A stretch of DNA of 64,000 nucleotides, taken from NCBI GenBank assembly GCA_963714205.1, contig CAVQNQ010000004.1, positions 310,001 to 374,000 on the forward strand. Direction: 5' to 3'. Positions 56,160 to 64,000 of this stretch are shown here, one piece after another. This DNA is from CAVQNQ01 sp963714205. GTDB taxonomy: Bacteria > Acidobacteriota > Terriglobia > Bryobacterales > Bryobacteraceae. The notes under the pieces were generated by a model. It searched no databases, was not told where the DNA came from, and saw nothing but the letters and a program-made list of their open reading frames with translations. Position 1 is the first letter of the stretch, and each line of letters begins with the position of its first letter. The position numbers and the translations under genes were made by a program.

Positions 56160-56591
56160 ATGAGTACGGAGTTCCCCTCCAAGGACGGCATCGTTAGGAC
56201 GTGGCATGTGATCGACGCACAGGACGTGGTCCTGGGCAAACTCGCGAGCAAGGCGGCCATGCTTCTGATGGGGAAGCATAAGGCTTCCTACACGCCGTTC
56301 CTGGATACCGGCGATCACGTGATTGTGATCAATGCGAGCAAGGTGCGGGTGACGGGCCGCAAAGAGACGAACAAGATGTACCGCCATTTCACCGGGTATC
56401 CGGGCGGACTGGTGGAAAAGAGCCTGACCCGCGTTCGGAAGGAGAAGCCCACCCGGATCGTCGAAGACGCCATCACGGGAATGCTTCCCAAGACCAAACT
56501 CGGCAAGCAGATGTTCCGGAAGCTGAAGGTCTATGCGGGTGACCGTCATCCGCACGCGGCGCAGAAGCCCGCCGCGCTGGCCGTAAAATAG
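56160..56591 (+). CDS. rplM: 50S ribosomal protein L13
   Basis: 143 residues, as usual for L13. The segment RTWHVIDAQDVVLGKLASKA and YPGGLVEKSL are family marks. The ATG at 56160 has GGAG 10 bases upstream; a GTG two codons earlier is possible but too close to the GGAG. L13 is an early-assembly protein of the large subunit. It is followed by rpsI, the standard bacterial gene pair, and is driven by a promoter just inside the right edge of the mqnA-tail island. Confidence 0.97.
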   Translation: MSTEFPSKDGIVRTWHVIDAQDVVLGKLASKAAMLLMGKHKASYTPFLDTGDHVIVINASKVRVTGRKETNKMYRHFTGYPGGLVEKSLTRVRKEKPTRIVEDAITGMLPKTKLGKQMFRKLKVYAGDRHPHAAQKPAALAVK

Positions 56592-56608
56592 TGGAAGGTG
56601 TAAGCTTA

Positions 56609-57007
56609 GTGGCAGCGACGATGGTTCAATACTTGGGTACGGGCCGCCGCAAGAGATCGGTGGCTCGGGTGTTTTTACGGCCCGGCAAGGGCGAGATCAA
56701 GATCAACGACCGCGCGTTCGAGAATTACTTCCCCACCGAGGGCTTGCGCGCCGTGGTGCGGCAGCCGCTGGCGGCCACCGAGACCATGGAGAAGTTCGAC
56801 CTTTTGATTCTCGCCGATGGCGGCGGTGTCGCCGGCCAGGCGGGGGCGGCCCGTCTGGGTATCGCGAGGGCCTTGGTGGAGTTCAATGCCGAACTGCGGT
56901 CACGGCTCAAGAAGCTCGGCTTCCTGACCCGCGACCCGCGCGCGCACGAGCGCAAGAAGTACGGCCAGAAGGGTGCGCGCAAACGGTTCCAGTTCTCCAA
57001 ACGTTAA
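56609..57007 (+). CDS. rpsI: 30S ribosomal protein S9
   Basis: 132 residues from a GTG at 56609 (MAATMVQYLGTGRRKRS), chosen because AAGG lies about 9 bases upstream and the length matches E. coli S9 (130). An ATG four codons later is an alternative without a ribosome binding site. The C-terminus KKYGQKGARKRFQFSKR is the conserved tail that reaches the P-site tRNA. It lies 17 bases after rplM and is certainly co-transcribed. Confidence 0.96.
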   Translation: MAATMVQYLGTGRRKRSVARVFLRPGKGEIKINDRAFENYFPTEGLRAVVRQPLAATETMEKFDLLILADGGGVAGQAGAARLGIARALVEFNAELRSRLKKLGFLTRDPRAHERKKYGQKGARKRFQFSKR

Positions 57008-57132
57008 ATCTAGAGCGGGCGTCCGGCTCTCCGGCGTCCGCGCGCTTACTGATTTCGCTTTCCACTCCGTTTCCACGGCGCAAATTTCGCTTTGGACCGC
57101 GCCGGCGGAGCGGGCTCGGAAGGCTGGCCCTG

Positions 57133-57151
57133 GAGGGGGCCGATCCCCCTC
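57133..57151 (+). promoter_or_regulatory. Hairpin in the rpsB leader
   Basis: GAGGGGG (57133-57139) and CCCCCTC (57145-57151) form a perfect 7-bp stem with a 5-base loop, 11 bases upstream of the AGGAGG of rpsB. No T-run follows, so it is more likely an mRNA leader element (perhaps for autogenous control by S2) than a terminator. Confidence 0.4.
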
Positions 57152-57172
57152 GAAACCGAATTAGGAGGAAGT

Positions 57173-58087
<915 letters not shown>

Positions 58088-58114
58088 TCGGCGACGGACA
58101 ACGGGTTTAACAAT

Positions 58115-58765
58115 ATGGCGGAAATTACTGCGGCACTGGTGAAGGACCTGCGCGAGCGTACCGGCGCGGGCATGATGGAATGCAAGCGGGCCCTGGTAGA
58201 GGCCAAGGGCGACATCGGCGATGCCGAGGTGTTGCTGCGCAAGTGGGGAATCGCGTCGGCGGGCAAGAAGTCGCAGCGCGCCACCCGGCAGGGCCTCATC
58301 GGCAGCTACATCCATGCCGGCGGACAGCTCGGCGTGATGGTGGAAGTGAATTGCGAATCGGATTTCGTGGCGCGCACGGACGATTTCAAGGAACTGGTCC
58401 ACGATATCGCCATGCACGTGGCGGCGGCCGATCCGCGCTATCTGCGCAAGGAAGACGTCCCCGCGGCCGTTCTCGACAAGGAAAGAGAGATCGCCCGCGC
58501 CCGCGCATTGCTGGAAGGCAAGCCCGAAAAGGTGCTGGACCGCATCGTGGAAGGGCGTCTGCAGAAATTCTACGAAGAGGTCTGCCTGCTCGACCAGCCG
58601 TTCGTCAAGGAAGCCACCGTGACGATCGATCAGGTGGTGAAGTCCAAGATCGCCAAGCTGGGAGAGAACATCGGCATCGCGCGTTTCGCGCGCTTCAAGG
58701 TGGGCGACGTGGCGGCGGCCGAAACCGGCGGCGAGAACCTGGTGCCGGAATCGGTCTCCAAGTAA
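58115..58765 (+). CDS. tsf: Elongation factor Ts
   Basis: 216 residues. The N-terminal TDVN/UBA-like segment LRERTGAGMMECKRALVEA and the core HAGGQLGVMVEVNCESDFVA are the family signatures. EF-Ts exchanges GDP for GTP on EF-Tu. It is shorter than the E. coli protein (283 residues), the same short form as in Thermus and many other bacteria, with one core subdomain. It follows rpsB by 27 bases and its TAA overlaps the pyrH ATG by one base. Confidence 0.96.
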   Translation: MAEITAALVKDLRERTGAGMMECKRALVEAKGDIGDAEVLLRKWGIASAGKKSQRATRQGLIGSYIHAGGQLGVMVEVNCESDFVARTDDFKELVHDIAMHVAAADPRYLRKEDVPAAVLDKEREIARARALLEGKPEKVLDRIVEGRLQKFYEEVCLLDQPFVKEATVTIDQVVKSKIAKLGENIGIARFARFKVGDVAAAETGGENLVPESVSK

Positions 58766-59472
58766 TGGCCGCCTACAAGCGGGTGCTGCTGAAGCTGAGC
58801 GGCGAGGCACTGGCGGGCGGGGAAGCTTTCGGGATCCACGCCGAGCGGGTCAAATCACTGGCGCGCGAGGTGGCGGACGTGGCCGCGGCCGGCATTCAAA
58901 TCGGCGTGGTGGTGGGCGGCGGAAACATTTTTCGGGGGGTGGCCGCCGCCGCCCAGAACATGGACCGCGTGACGGCCGATCACATGGGCATGCTGGCCAC
59001 CGTGATCAATTCGCTGGCACTCTCGGACGCGCTCGAGCAGATGGGCGTTCCCACCCGCGTGATGAGCGCCATCGAAATGCACCAGGTGGCGGAGCCCTAC
59101 ATCCGCCGGCGCGCCATCCGGCACCTCGAGAAGGGCCGCATCGCGATCTTCGCCGCGGGCACCTCGAACCCCTACTTTTCGACCGACACGGCGGCTACCC
59201 TGCGCGCGCTCGAGATCAAAGCCGAGCTCATCGCCAAGGGGACGCGCGTGGATGGCGTCTACGACAAGGATCCGCTCAAGTTCCCCGGCGCCGTGCGTTT
59301 CGCGGAAATTTCGTACCTGGAGGTGCTCTCGCGGGGGTTGGGGGTCATGGACGCCACCGCCATAGCCATGTGCCGCGACAACCGCCTGCCGGTCCTGGTT
59401 TTCAATTTGAATACAACTGGCAATATAATGCGTATGTCGATGGGAGAAGCCGTCGGCACTCTGATTCACTAA
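58765..59472 (+). CDS. pyrH: UMP kinase
   Basis: 235 residues, the normal bacterial length. RVLLKLSGEALAGGEAFGI is the phosphate-binding start, VVVGGGNIFRG the second glycine loop, and GTRVDGVYDKDP the nucleotide-binding region. It phosphorylates UMP to UDP and is hexameric and allosteric in bacteria. Its ATG at 58765 overlaps the tsf stop (TAATG), so it is translated by coupling. The position between tsf and frr is one of the most conserved bacterial gene orders. Confidence 0.97.
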   Translation: MAAYKRVLLKLSGEALAGGEAFGIHAERVKSLAREVADVAAAGIQIGVVVGGGNIFRGVAAAAQNMDRVTADHMGMLATVINSLALSDALEQMGVPTRVMSAIEMHQVAEPYIRRRAIRHLEKGRIAIFAAGTSNPYFSTDTAATLRALEIKAELIAKGTRVDGVYDKDPLKFPGAVRFAEISYLEVLSRGLGVMDATAIAMCRDNRLPVLVFNLNTTGNIMRMSMGEAVGTLIH

Positions 59473-59497
59473 CACCGGCATTTCGGAGAGACGCCTT

Positions 59498-60097
59498 ATG
59501 AAAGCAGAACAAGCCGCACCCGGTCCGACGTTCAATTCGATCAAGGAAGTGGATGCCAGCCTGAAGGCCCGCATGGAGAAGGCCGTGGGGGACTTGCAGC
59601 ACGAGATGGCCGCCATTCGCACAGGACGCGCGACACTGGGAATTCTGGATCATATCCGCGTAGATTACTATGGCACACCCACGCCGCTGAACCAGATCGC
59701 CAACCTGCACGTTCCGGAGCCTGCCCTGATCACCATCCAGCCTTGGGACGTCTCGCAGATCGGTCTGGTCGAGAAGGCCATCCGGGTCTCCGACCTGGGC
59801 CTGAACCCCTCCAACGACGGAAAAATCATCCGGCTGCCGATTCCGCCGCTCACCGAGGAGCGCCGCAAGGAACTGGTCAAGAAGCTCCACGGTGTGGCCG
59901 AGCACCACCGCGTGGCGGTCCGCAATATCCGCCGCGACGGCAACGAAGCGGTGAAGAAGCTGCTTAAGGACAAGAAGGTCAACGAGGACGACGAGAAGAA
60001 GGCTCTCGACGATATCCAGAAACTGACCGATAGCTACATGCAGAAGATCGACCAGGCCGCCAAGGCCAAGGAGAAGGACATCCTCGAAATCCGCTGA
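59498..60097 (+). CDS. frr: Ribosome recycling factor
   Basis: 199 residues, slightly longer than the usual 185 because of an N-terminal extension (MKAEQAAPGPTFNSI). The three-helix bundle motifs are MEKAVGDLQHEMAAIRTGRA, then DYYGTPTPLNQIANLHVPEP, PLTEERRKELVKKLH and RRDGNEAVKKLLKD. It splits post-termination ribosomes together with EF-G. GGAGA lies upstream of the ATG. It completes the conserved translation cluster; thrB follows after 22 bases. Confidence 0.97.
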   Translation: MKAEQAAPGPTFNSIKEVDASLKARMEKAVGDLQHEMAAIRTGRATLGILDHIRVDYYGTPTPLNQIANLHVPEPALITIQPWDVSQIGLVEKAIRVSDLGLNPSNDGKIIRLPIPPLTEERRKELVKKLHGVAEHHRVAVRNIRRDGNEAVKKLLKDKKVNEDDEKKALDDIQKLTDSYMQKIDQAAKAKEKDILEIR

Positions 60098-60119
60098 CGG
60101 GCGGTTCGAGGACCGGGGC

Positions 60120-61031
60120 ATGTCGTCGTTCACGGTCCGGGTACCGGCTTCGAGTGCCAATCTCGGGCCGGGATTCGATGCGCTGGGACTGGCGCTGGGA
60201 GTTTACTTAACCTGCCGCGTGCGGCCCGCTGCGAGCCTGCGCATTCGCGCGCAGGGCCGCGACGCGGCGGCGATCCCCACCGGGCCGGAGAACCTCATCT
60301 GGCAGACCACCGTGGCGGTGGCGGAGGCTCACGGGATGGCGATGCCGGCGATCGACTTGCAGATTCTGAATGAAATCCCCATCGGCAAAGGCATGGGATC
60401 GAGCGCGGCGGCCCTGACCGCGGGAGTAGTGATCGCGGACCGGCTTCTCGACCTGCGCTGGAAGCCGCTGCGTATCCTCGATGAGGCGGCGCGCCTGGAG
60501 GGCCACCCCGATAACGTGGCGGCTTGCACGCTGGGTTCGATCGTGGCCAGCGCCATCGATTCCGGCGGCGTGACGCGGGCGGTGCGTCTGGATCTGCCGC
60601 GGCGCTTCGGGCTGGGGATCGTGGTTCCCGATTTCGACCTACCCACCACGCTGGCGCGCTCGGTGCTGCCCGCCACGTACAGCCGGGCGGATGCCGTCTT
60701 CAACGTGCAGCGCGCGGCGCTGCTGGTGGCGGCGTTGGCCACCGGCAGCAGTACGGCGTTTCCAGCGGCCATCGAGGATCGCTTCCACCAGCCGTACCGG
60801 GTGGCGCTGGTGCCCGGGCTGGACGATATCGTGAAGCTGCGCGCGCCCGGCCTGCTGGGCTGCGCGCTGAGCGGTGCAGGTCCCTCGATCCTGGTGTTCT
60901 ACGAGACCGGCCACGAGAGCGTGTGCGACCTGGTGCGGCAGATCTTCCGCCTGCACGGGCACGAATCCGAGACGCTCCTGACGGGCATCGCGGAACGCGG
61001 GTTCGAGGTGAGCGACGGGACCTGCGCGTAG
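60120..61031 (+). CDS. thrB: Homoserine kinase
   Basis: 303 residues of the GHMP kinase superfamily. VRVPASSANLGPGFDALGLA is the N-terminal family motif and PIGKGMGSSAAALTAG the ATP-binding glycine loop; LSGAGPSILVF is the third GHMP motif. It phosphorylates homoserine for threonine synthesis. It follows frr by 22 bases and is likely co-transcribed with it, although thrB is not a usual member of that cluster. The other threonine genes (hom, thrC) are not in view. Confidence 0.93.
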   Translation: MSSFTVRVPASSANLGPGFDALGLALGVYLTCRVRPAASLRIRAQGRDAAAIPTGPENLIWQTTVAVAEAHGMAMPAIDLQILNEIPIGKGMGSSAAALTAGVVIADRLLDLRWKPLRILDEAARLEGHPDNVAACTLGSIVASAIDSGGVTRAVRLDLPRRFGLGIVVPDFDLPTTLARSVLPATYSRADAVFNVQRAALLVAALATGSSTAFPAAIEDRFHQPYRVALVPGLDDIVKLRAPGLLGCALSGAGPSILVFYETGHESVCDLVRQIFRLHGHESETLLTGIAERGFEVSDGTCA

Positions 61032-61049
61032 AGGGTCCCGCTTCGGGGA

Positions 61050-61787
61050 TTACCTGCCCGTGTGCAGGTTGTTATGAATGGCGTAGAGGGCCAGCTCCAG
61101 CCGATCCGAGACACCTAGTTTGTCGAAGATGTTGTGCAGATGATTCTTCACCGTCTGCTCGCTGATGAACATCTTTTCGGCCATTTCCTTGTTCTTGAAG
61201 CCCTGGGCCACCAGCGCCACGATTTCGCGCTCGCGCTGGCTGAGCGGCGAGCGTTCGCGATCGCGCGGCGCGGGCATCGGCGGTGGCGCGGCCGGGGCTT
61301 CATCGTTCGCCACGAACTGCCGGATCACGGCCTGTGTGGTGTGGGAATCGAGCCAGATCTCGCCGGCATGCACCTTCCGTATGCTCTTGATCAGCAGCTC
61401 GGTGGCGGTTTGCTTGAGCACGATTCCGGAGGTGCCCAGCTTCATGGCCTGGACAAATTCGTTCTTATCGTCGGAAGCGGTCAGGACAATCACGCGGGTG
61501 CGGTTCTTGACAGCTTGCAGCTTTTGCAGGGTAGCCAAGCCGTCCAGGCCGGGCATTTTGAGGTCCAGCAAAAGGATGTCGGGCTCGTGCTGCTGCAACA
61601 CCTCCAGCACCTGCCGCCCATCCTGCGCCTGGGCCACCACTTCGAAATCGTCTTCGAGCGCCAGCAGCCGGCAGAGGCCATCCCGGAAAATAGGATGGTC
61701 ATCGGCCACAACAATTCGGATCTTCGTTTTCGAGGCGATCCCCGGGCTCAAGGAAGAGCTATCAAGGGCGGCATTGTTTTCGGACAT
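61050..61787 (-). CDS. NarL/FixJ-family response regulator
   Basis: 245 residues from the ATG at 61787 (GGGAAG upstream); 14 codons further upstream read poorly. The receiver domain has the acidic pair Asp29-Asp30, the phosphorylation site Asp75 in LLLDLKMPG, and the conserved Lys in VLKQTA. A Pro/Ala-rich linker leads to a LuxR-type HTH (SPLSQREREIVALVAQGFKN, then EKMFISEQTVKNHLHNI). It is a phosphorylation-controlled DNA-binding regulator. No sensor kinase gene is adjacent, so the partner must be elsewhere. It converges with thrB and is divergent from a TrmB-family gene. Confidence 0.94.
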   Translation of the reverse strand: MSENNAALDSSSLSPGIASKTKIRIVVADDHPIFRDGLCRLLALEDDFEVVAQAQDGRQVLEVLQQHEPDILLLDLKMPGLDGLATLQKLQAVKNRTRVIVLTASDDKNEFVQAMKLGTSGIVLKQTATELLIKSIRKVHAGEIWLDSHTTQAVIRQFVANDEAPAAPPPMPAPRDRERSPLSQREREIVALVAQGFKNKEMAEKMFISEQTVKNHLHNIFDKLGVSDRLELALYAIHNNLHTGR

Positions 61788-61986
61788 ACACTTCCCGCTA
61801 GCGTTATTGTAAAGTTCTGATAGTACCAAGTCAAATCGTACCTGGGCTAAGTTTTTGAACAGTTGCCCACCTTTTACTCCAGTACGGAAGTTCCAATATC
61901 CTTAATTCAGGGCTTTTGGAGAGTCACGTCCACTTTGTGGGTGTGGCTACCTGGAGATGGTTGTGCTTTGATAAGGTGGGAGGAAT

Positions 61987-62805
61987 ATGAGTGAAGAACT
62001 GGCCGAAGTAGATTTTCAACGGTACTGGCGGCGTCTCCAGCAACTGGGGCTCAACGCGTACGAATCGCGCTCATACCTGGTGCTTCTCGGCCATCCCAAG
62101 TTCAAGGCTCTGGAACTGGCGGCGCGCGCGCACGTGCCCCGCCAGAAGATCTATGAAGTGCTGGACAGCCTGGTGGAGAGAGGCTTCGCCCAGGTGGTGC
62201 AGGAGAAAACTAAGTTGTTCTCGGCCGTGGAGCCGAGCCTGGCCATCCCCGGGTACCTGGGCCGGAAGCGGCTCTCCCTCGAACAGGAACTGACCGACAA
62301 CAGCCGAGCCGGCAACGCCCTTATCGACGACTTGGCCACCCTCTATGCCGAGGGCCAAGGCGGCCGCGGCACGCTGGACTACCTGCGCATTGTAAGCGAA
62401 CCCACCCAGACCGCCGCGGAGTACCGCCGCATGCTGGGAGAGATCAAGACCGAGTACGTGGAGTTCTCCCGCCCCCCCTATGCGGTGGACCCACTGGATG
62501 AGAAGTTGGTGAAGCAGGCCGCCGGTAACGGGGTGCTTTGCCGGCTGCTGCTCGAAGAGGGATCGCTGGATGAGGAGCACCGCCAGCGCCTGAGCGACTA
62601 TGCCGCGGCCGGCGTCGAGGTGCGCGTGGCGGACTCGCTGCCGATGAAGCTGGCCGTGTTCGATGGCCGGCACGGGATGATCGCTCTGCTCGATCCGGTG
62701 ATCACGCGGCCTTCATGGACCGCGGTGGTATTTCACCATGAGGGCATGGGGGAAGCCATGAAGGGGCTCTTCGAGGTTCACTGGAAGCGGGGGCGGGGCC
62801 TGTAA
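61987..62805 (+). CDS. TrmB-family transcriptional regulator
   Basis: 272 residues. The N-terminal winged helix shows the TrmB pattern (LGLNAYESRSYLVLL, then VPRQKIYEVLDSLVERGFAQ). A C-terminal part of about 150 residues resembles the phospholipase-D-like or sugar-sensing half of TrmB proteins (GVEVRVADSLPMKLAVFDGR). TrmB regulators are best known from archaea, where they sense sugars. GGAGG is 5 bases before the ATG. Its target genes are not evident; the divergent response-regulator gene is about 200 bp away. Confidence 0.85.
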   Translation: MSEELAEVDFQRYWRRLQQLGLNAYESRSYLVLLGHPKFKALELAARAHVPRQKIYEVLDSLVERGFAQVVQEKTKLFSAVEPSLAIPGYLGRKRLSLEQELTDNSRAGNALIDDLATLYAEGQGGRGTLDYLRIVSEPTQTAAEYRRMLGEIKTEYVEFSRPPYAVDPLDEKLVKQAAGNGVLCRLLLEEGSLDEEHRQRLSDYAAAGVEVRVADSLPMKLAVFDGRHGMIALLDPVITRPSWTAVVFHHEGMGEAMKGLFEVHWKRGRGL

Positions 62806-62832
62806 CTACCGGTTCGGCGGCTCGCGGCCGGC

Positions 62833-63804
62833 TTAGCGCGTGCCGCCGGCGACTCCGCGCTCCTTGCGGCTGAGAATCTCGCGGACGGCGTAGATACGGC
62901 GGTCCTGGCTTTCGAAATAGGTCCGCATGATCACCTCGCCCAAGAAGCCGGTGGTGAACATCATCAATCCGGCCAGAAGCAGCAGGCTGCCCGCCACGAT
63001 CAGTGGACCGTGCTTATCAATGACATCCAAGCCGCGCAGCTTCTCAATCGCGATGTAGACCATGATGCCGCCGCCCAGGGTGGTACCGGCCAGGCCCAGC
63101 GACCCGAAAAAGTGCATGGGGCGCGTCAGGTATCTCAACAGAAACCTGATCGTGAGAATGTCGAACAGCACGCGGAACGTGCGGCTGATCCCATAATGCG
63201 AATCGCCCGAGGCGCGGGGCACGTTGCGGATGGGCACTTCGGCGACCCGCGCGCCATAGAAGCTGGCCAGCGCCGGAATGAAGCGGTGTAACTCGCCGTA
63301 GAGATTGACGTCTTTGAGAATCTCCGCGCGATAGGCCTTGAAAGTGGTGCCGAAATCGCGCAGCTTCACGCCCGAGGCTTTGGCCATGAGCCAATTGGCC
63401 ACGTGCGACGGCAGCTTGCGGCTGAGGGGGTTATCCACGCGGTTCTGTCGCCAGCCGCTGGCGATATCGTAGCCCGCGTCGATCTTCTCGAGCAGCGCCG
63501 GAATATCTTCGGGAGCGTGCTGCAAGTCGCCATCCATGGCGATCACGATAGCGCCCTTGGCTTCGTGGAAGCCGGCGGAGAGGGCCGCGGTCTGACCGAA
63601 ATTGCGGCGCAGCCGGATGACTTTCAGGTGGCCGTCGGTCTCCACCAGGTTAGCCAGCAGCTCGAAGCTGCGGTCGGTGGATGCGTCGTCCACGAACAGG
63701 ATTTCGTAGGGACGGCCGAGCGGCTCCAGCACGGCCACCAGGCGGTCGTAGAGCGGAAGAATGGACCGCTCTTCGTTGTGGATCGGGATGACGATCGACA
63801 GCAT
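62833..63804 (-). CDS. GT2 glycosyltransferase, DPM1/GtrB type
   Basis: 323 residues from the ATG at 63804. The catalytic GT-A domain shows IVIPIHNEERSI, FVDDASTDRS and the DxD-type AMDGDLQHAPEDIP. Two C-terminal transmembrane helices (FFGSLGLAGTTLGGGIMVYI and IVAGSLLLLAGLMMFTTGFL) place it with polyprenyl-phosphate glycosyltransferases (DPM1, GtrB, ArnC). It would make a lipid-linked sugar, the donor kind needed by GT-C enzymes such as those at 7770-9347 and 13845-15353. A TGCTACACT promoter lies 12 bases upstream; the TrmH-type gene is divergent. Confidence 0.93.
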   Translation of the reverse strand: MLSIVIPIHNEERSILPLYDRLVAVLEPLGRPYEILFVDDASTDRSFELLANLVETDGHLKVIRLRRNFGQTAALSAGFHEAKGAIVIAMDGDLQHAPEDIPALLEKIDAGYDIASGWRQNRVDNPLSRKLPSHVANWLMAKASGVKLRDFGTTFKAYRAEILKDVNLYGELHRFIPALASFYGARVAEVPIRNVPRASGDSHYGISRTFRVLFDILTIRFLLRYLTRPMHFFGSLGLAGTTLGGGIMVYIAIEKLRGLDVIDKHGPLIVAGSLLLLAGLMMFTTGFLGEVIMRTYFESQDRRIYAVREILSRKERGVAGGTR

Positions 63805-63816
63805 GGTGGAAGCCTT

Positions 63817-63825
63817 AGTGTAGCA
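63817..63825 (-). promoter_or_regulatory. Extended -10 promoter of the GT2 gene
   Basis: On the minus strand TGCTACACT matches the same extended -10 pattern as the mqnA promoter and ends 12 bases before the ATG at 63804. Confidence 0.45.
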
Positions 63826-63843
63826 TCGGAGCGGCGGAAAGCG

Positions 63844-63852
63844 TGTTATACT
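63844..63852 (+). promoter_or_regulatory. Extended -10 promoter of the TrmH-type gene
   Basis: TGTTATACT is identical to the gltX element. It ends 10 bases before the ATG at 63863; the spacer is C-rich and has no Shine-Dalgarno. Confidence 0.5.
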
Positions 63853-63862
63853 CCCCCCCTTC

Positions 63863-64000
63863 ATGGATCGCCTTCCCTTCCAGGCCACCGAGGCCGGCGC
63901 GGCTTACCAGGGTATTGAACGGCTGCCCGTCACGGTGCTGCTGGACAACATCCGCAGCCTGTACAACGTGGGTGCGTTCTTTCGAACCGCTGATGCCGCC
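63863..64000 (+). CDS. TrmH/SpoU-family RNA methyltransferase, N-terminal fragment
   Basis: 46 codons from the ATG at 63863 run off the end of the window. The fragment contains VTVLLDNIRSLYNVGAFFR and then TADAA, the opening of the SPOUT (SpoU/TrmH) methyltransferase domain. These enzymes methylate ribose 2'-OH groups in tRNA or rRNA with S-adenosylmethionine. There is no N-terminal substrate-binding extension, so it is of the short TrmH/TrmL-like type. The specific RNA target cannot be told from this piece. Confidence 0.85.
   Translation, partial: MDRLPFQATEAGAAYQGIERLPVTVLLDNIRSLYNVGAFFRTADAA

Noticed and set aside
61052..61069. Hairpin ACCTGC/GCAGGT at the end of thrB as a terminator
   Set aside because: The stem is perfect, but it lies inside the 3' coding end of the converging response regulator and has only a weak T-rich tail, so coding constraint may explain it.

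Overview
The window comes from a GC-rich soil-type bacterium, most probably an acidobacterium of the Solibacter/Bryobacter branch. The strongest sign is two long secreted NHL-repeat proteins (20416-23148 and 49945-53211) that end in the domain described as the Solibacter uncharacterised C-terminal domain (TIGR03437). Supporting signs are an SprA-like protein, a GxxExxY cassette, a stand-alone TolC, abundant kinase-like proteins, chorismate dehydratase of the futalosine menaquinone route, and dense packing with many ATGA/GTGA overlaps. The phylum call is an inference. I found no tRNA, rRNA, CRISPR array, transposase or integrase.

Layout. 1-6.1 kb: start of a glutamate formimidoyltransferase gene, a Tat-exported metallo-beta-lactamase-fold protein, then a coupled chain gltX-glnS-carbamoyltransferase. 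6.1-12.8 kb: a secreted orphan protein, two tandem YbaK-type deacylases, a GT39-like membrane glycosyltransferase, a DUF2254 protein and an ABC-2 transporter pair. 12.8-19.2 kb: a small protein, an anchored cytochrome c, a second GT-C enzyme, truA-pyrE and a TolC-type protein. 19.5-23.1 kb: small orphan genes and the first NHL protein.

23.2-36.8 kb, minus strand: a 13.6-kb operon of VWA/TM protein, legumain/caspase-like pseudoenzyme, TPR-metallopeptidase, MoxR ATPase, DUF58, BatA/VWA and DUF4175. It is interrupted between moxR and the DUF58 gene by a GxxExxY gene lying between exact 20-bp inverted repeats. 36.9-43.6 kb: WbuC-type cupin, DJ-1/PfpI protein, GAF protein, YCF48-like propeller, JAMM-like protein, an isolated thiG and an S9 peptidase. 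43.6-47.1 kb: a cytochrome oxidase assembly operon (ctaB, ABC transporter, SCO, DUF420). 47.2-53.2 kb: a PfpI paralogue without its nucleophile, two overlapping kinase-like genes that have only a degenerate C-lobe, and the second NHL protein.

53.4-56.1 kb: mqnA, followed by a small island carrying an unrecognised cysteine-protease-like gene. The island is bounded by a 66-bp imperfect direct repeat of the mqnA 3' end. 56.1-61.0 kb: the translation cluster rplM-rpsI-rpsB-tsf-pyrH-frr with thrB. 61.0-64 kb: a NarL-type response regulator, a TrmB-family regulator, a GT2 glycosyltransferase and the start of a TrmH-type methyltransferase.

The most notable items are the GxxExxY cassette inside the MoxR operon, the mqnA-tail duplication around the protease-like gene, the tandem C-lobe-only pseudokinases, the nucleophile-less legumain-like protein, and a recurring (extended) -10 box placed so close to start codons that several genes look leaderless.
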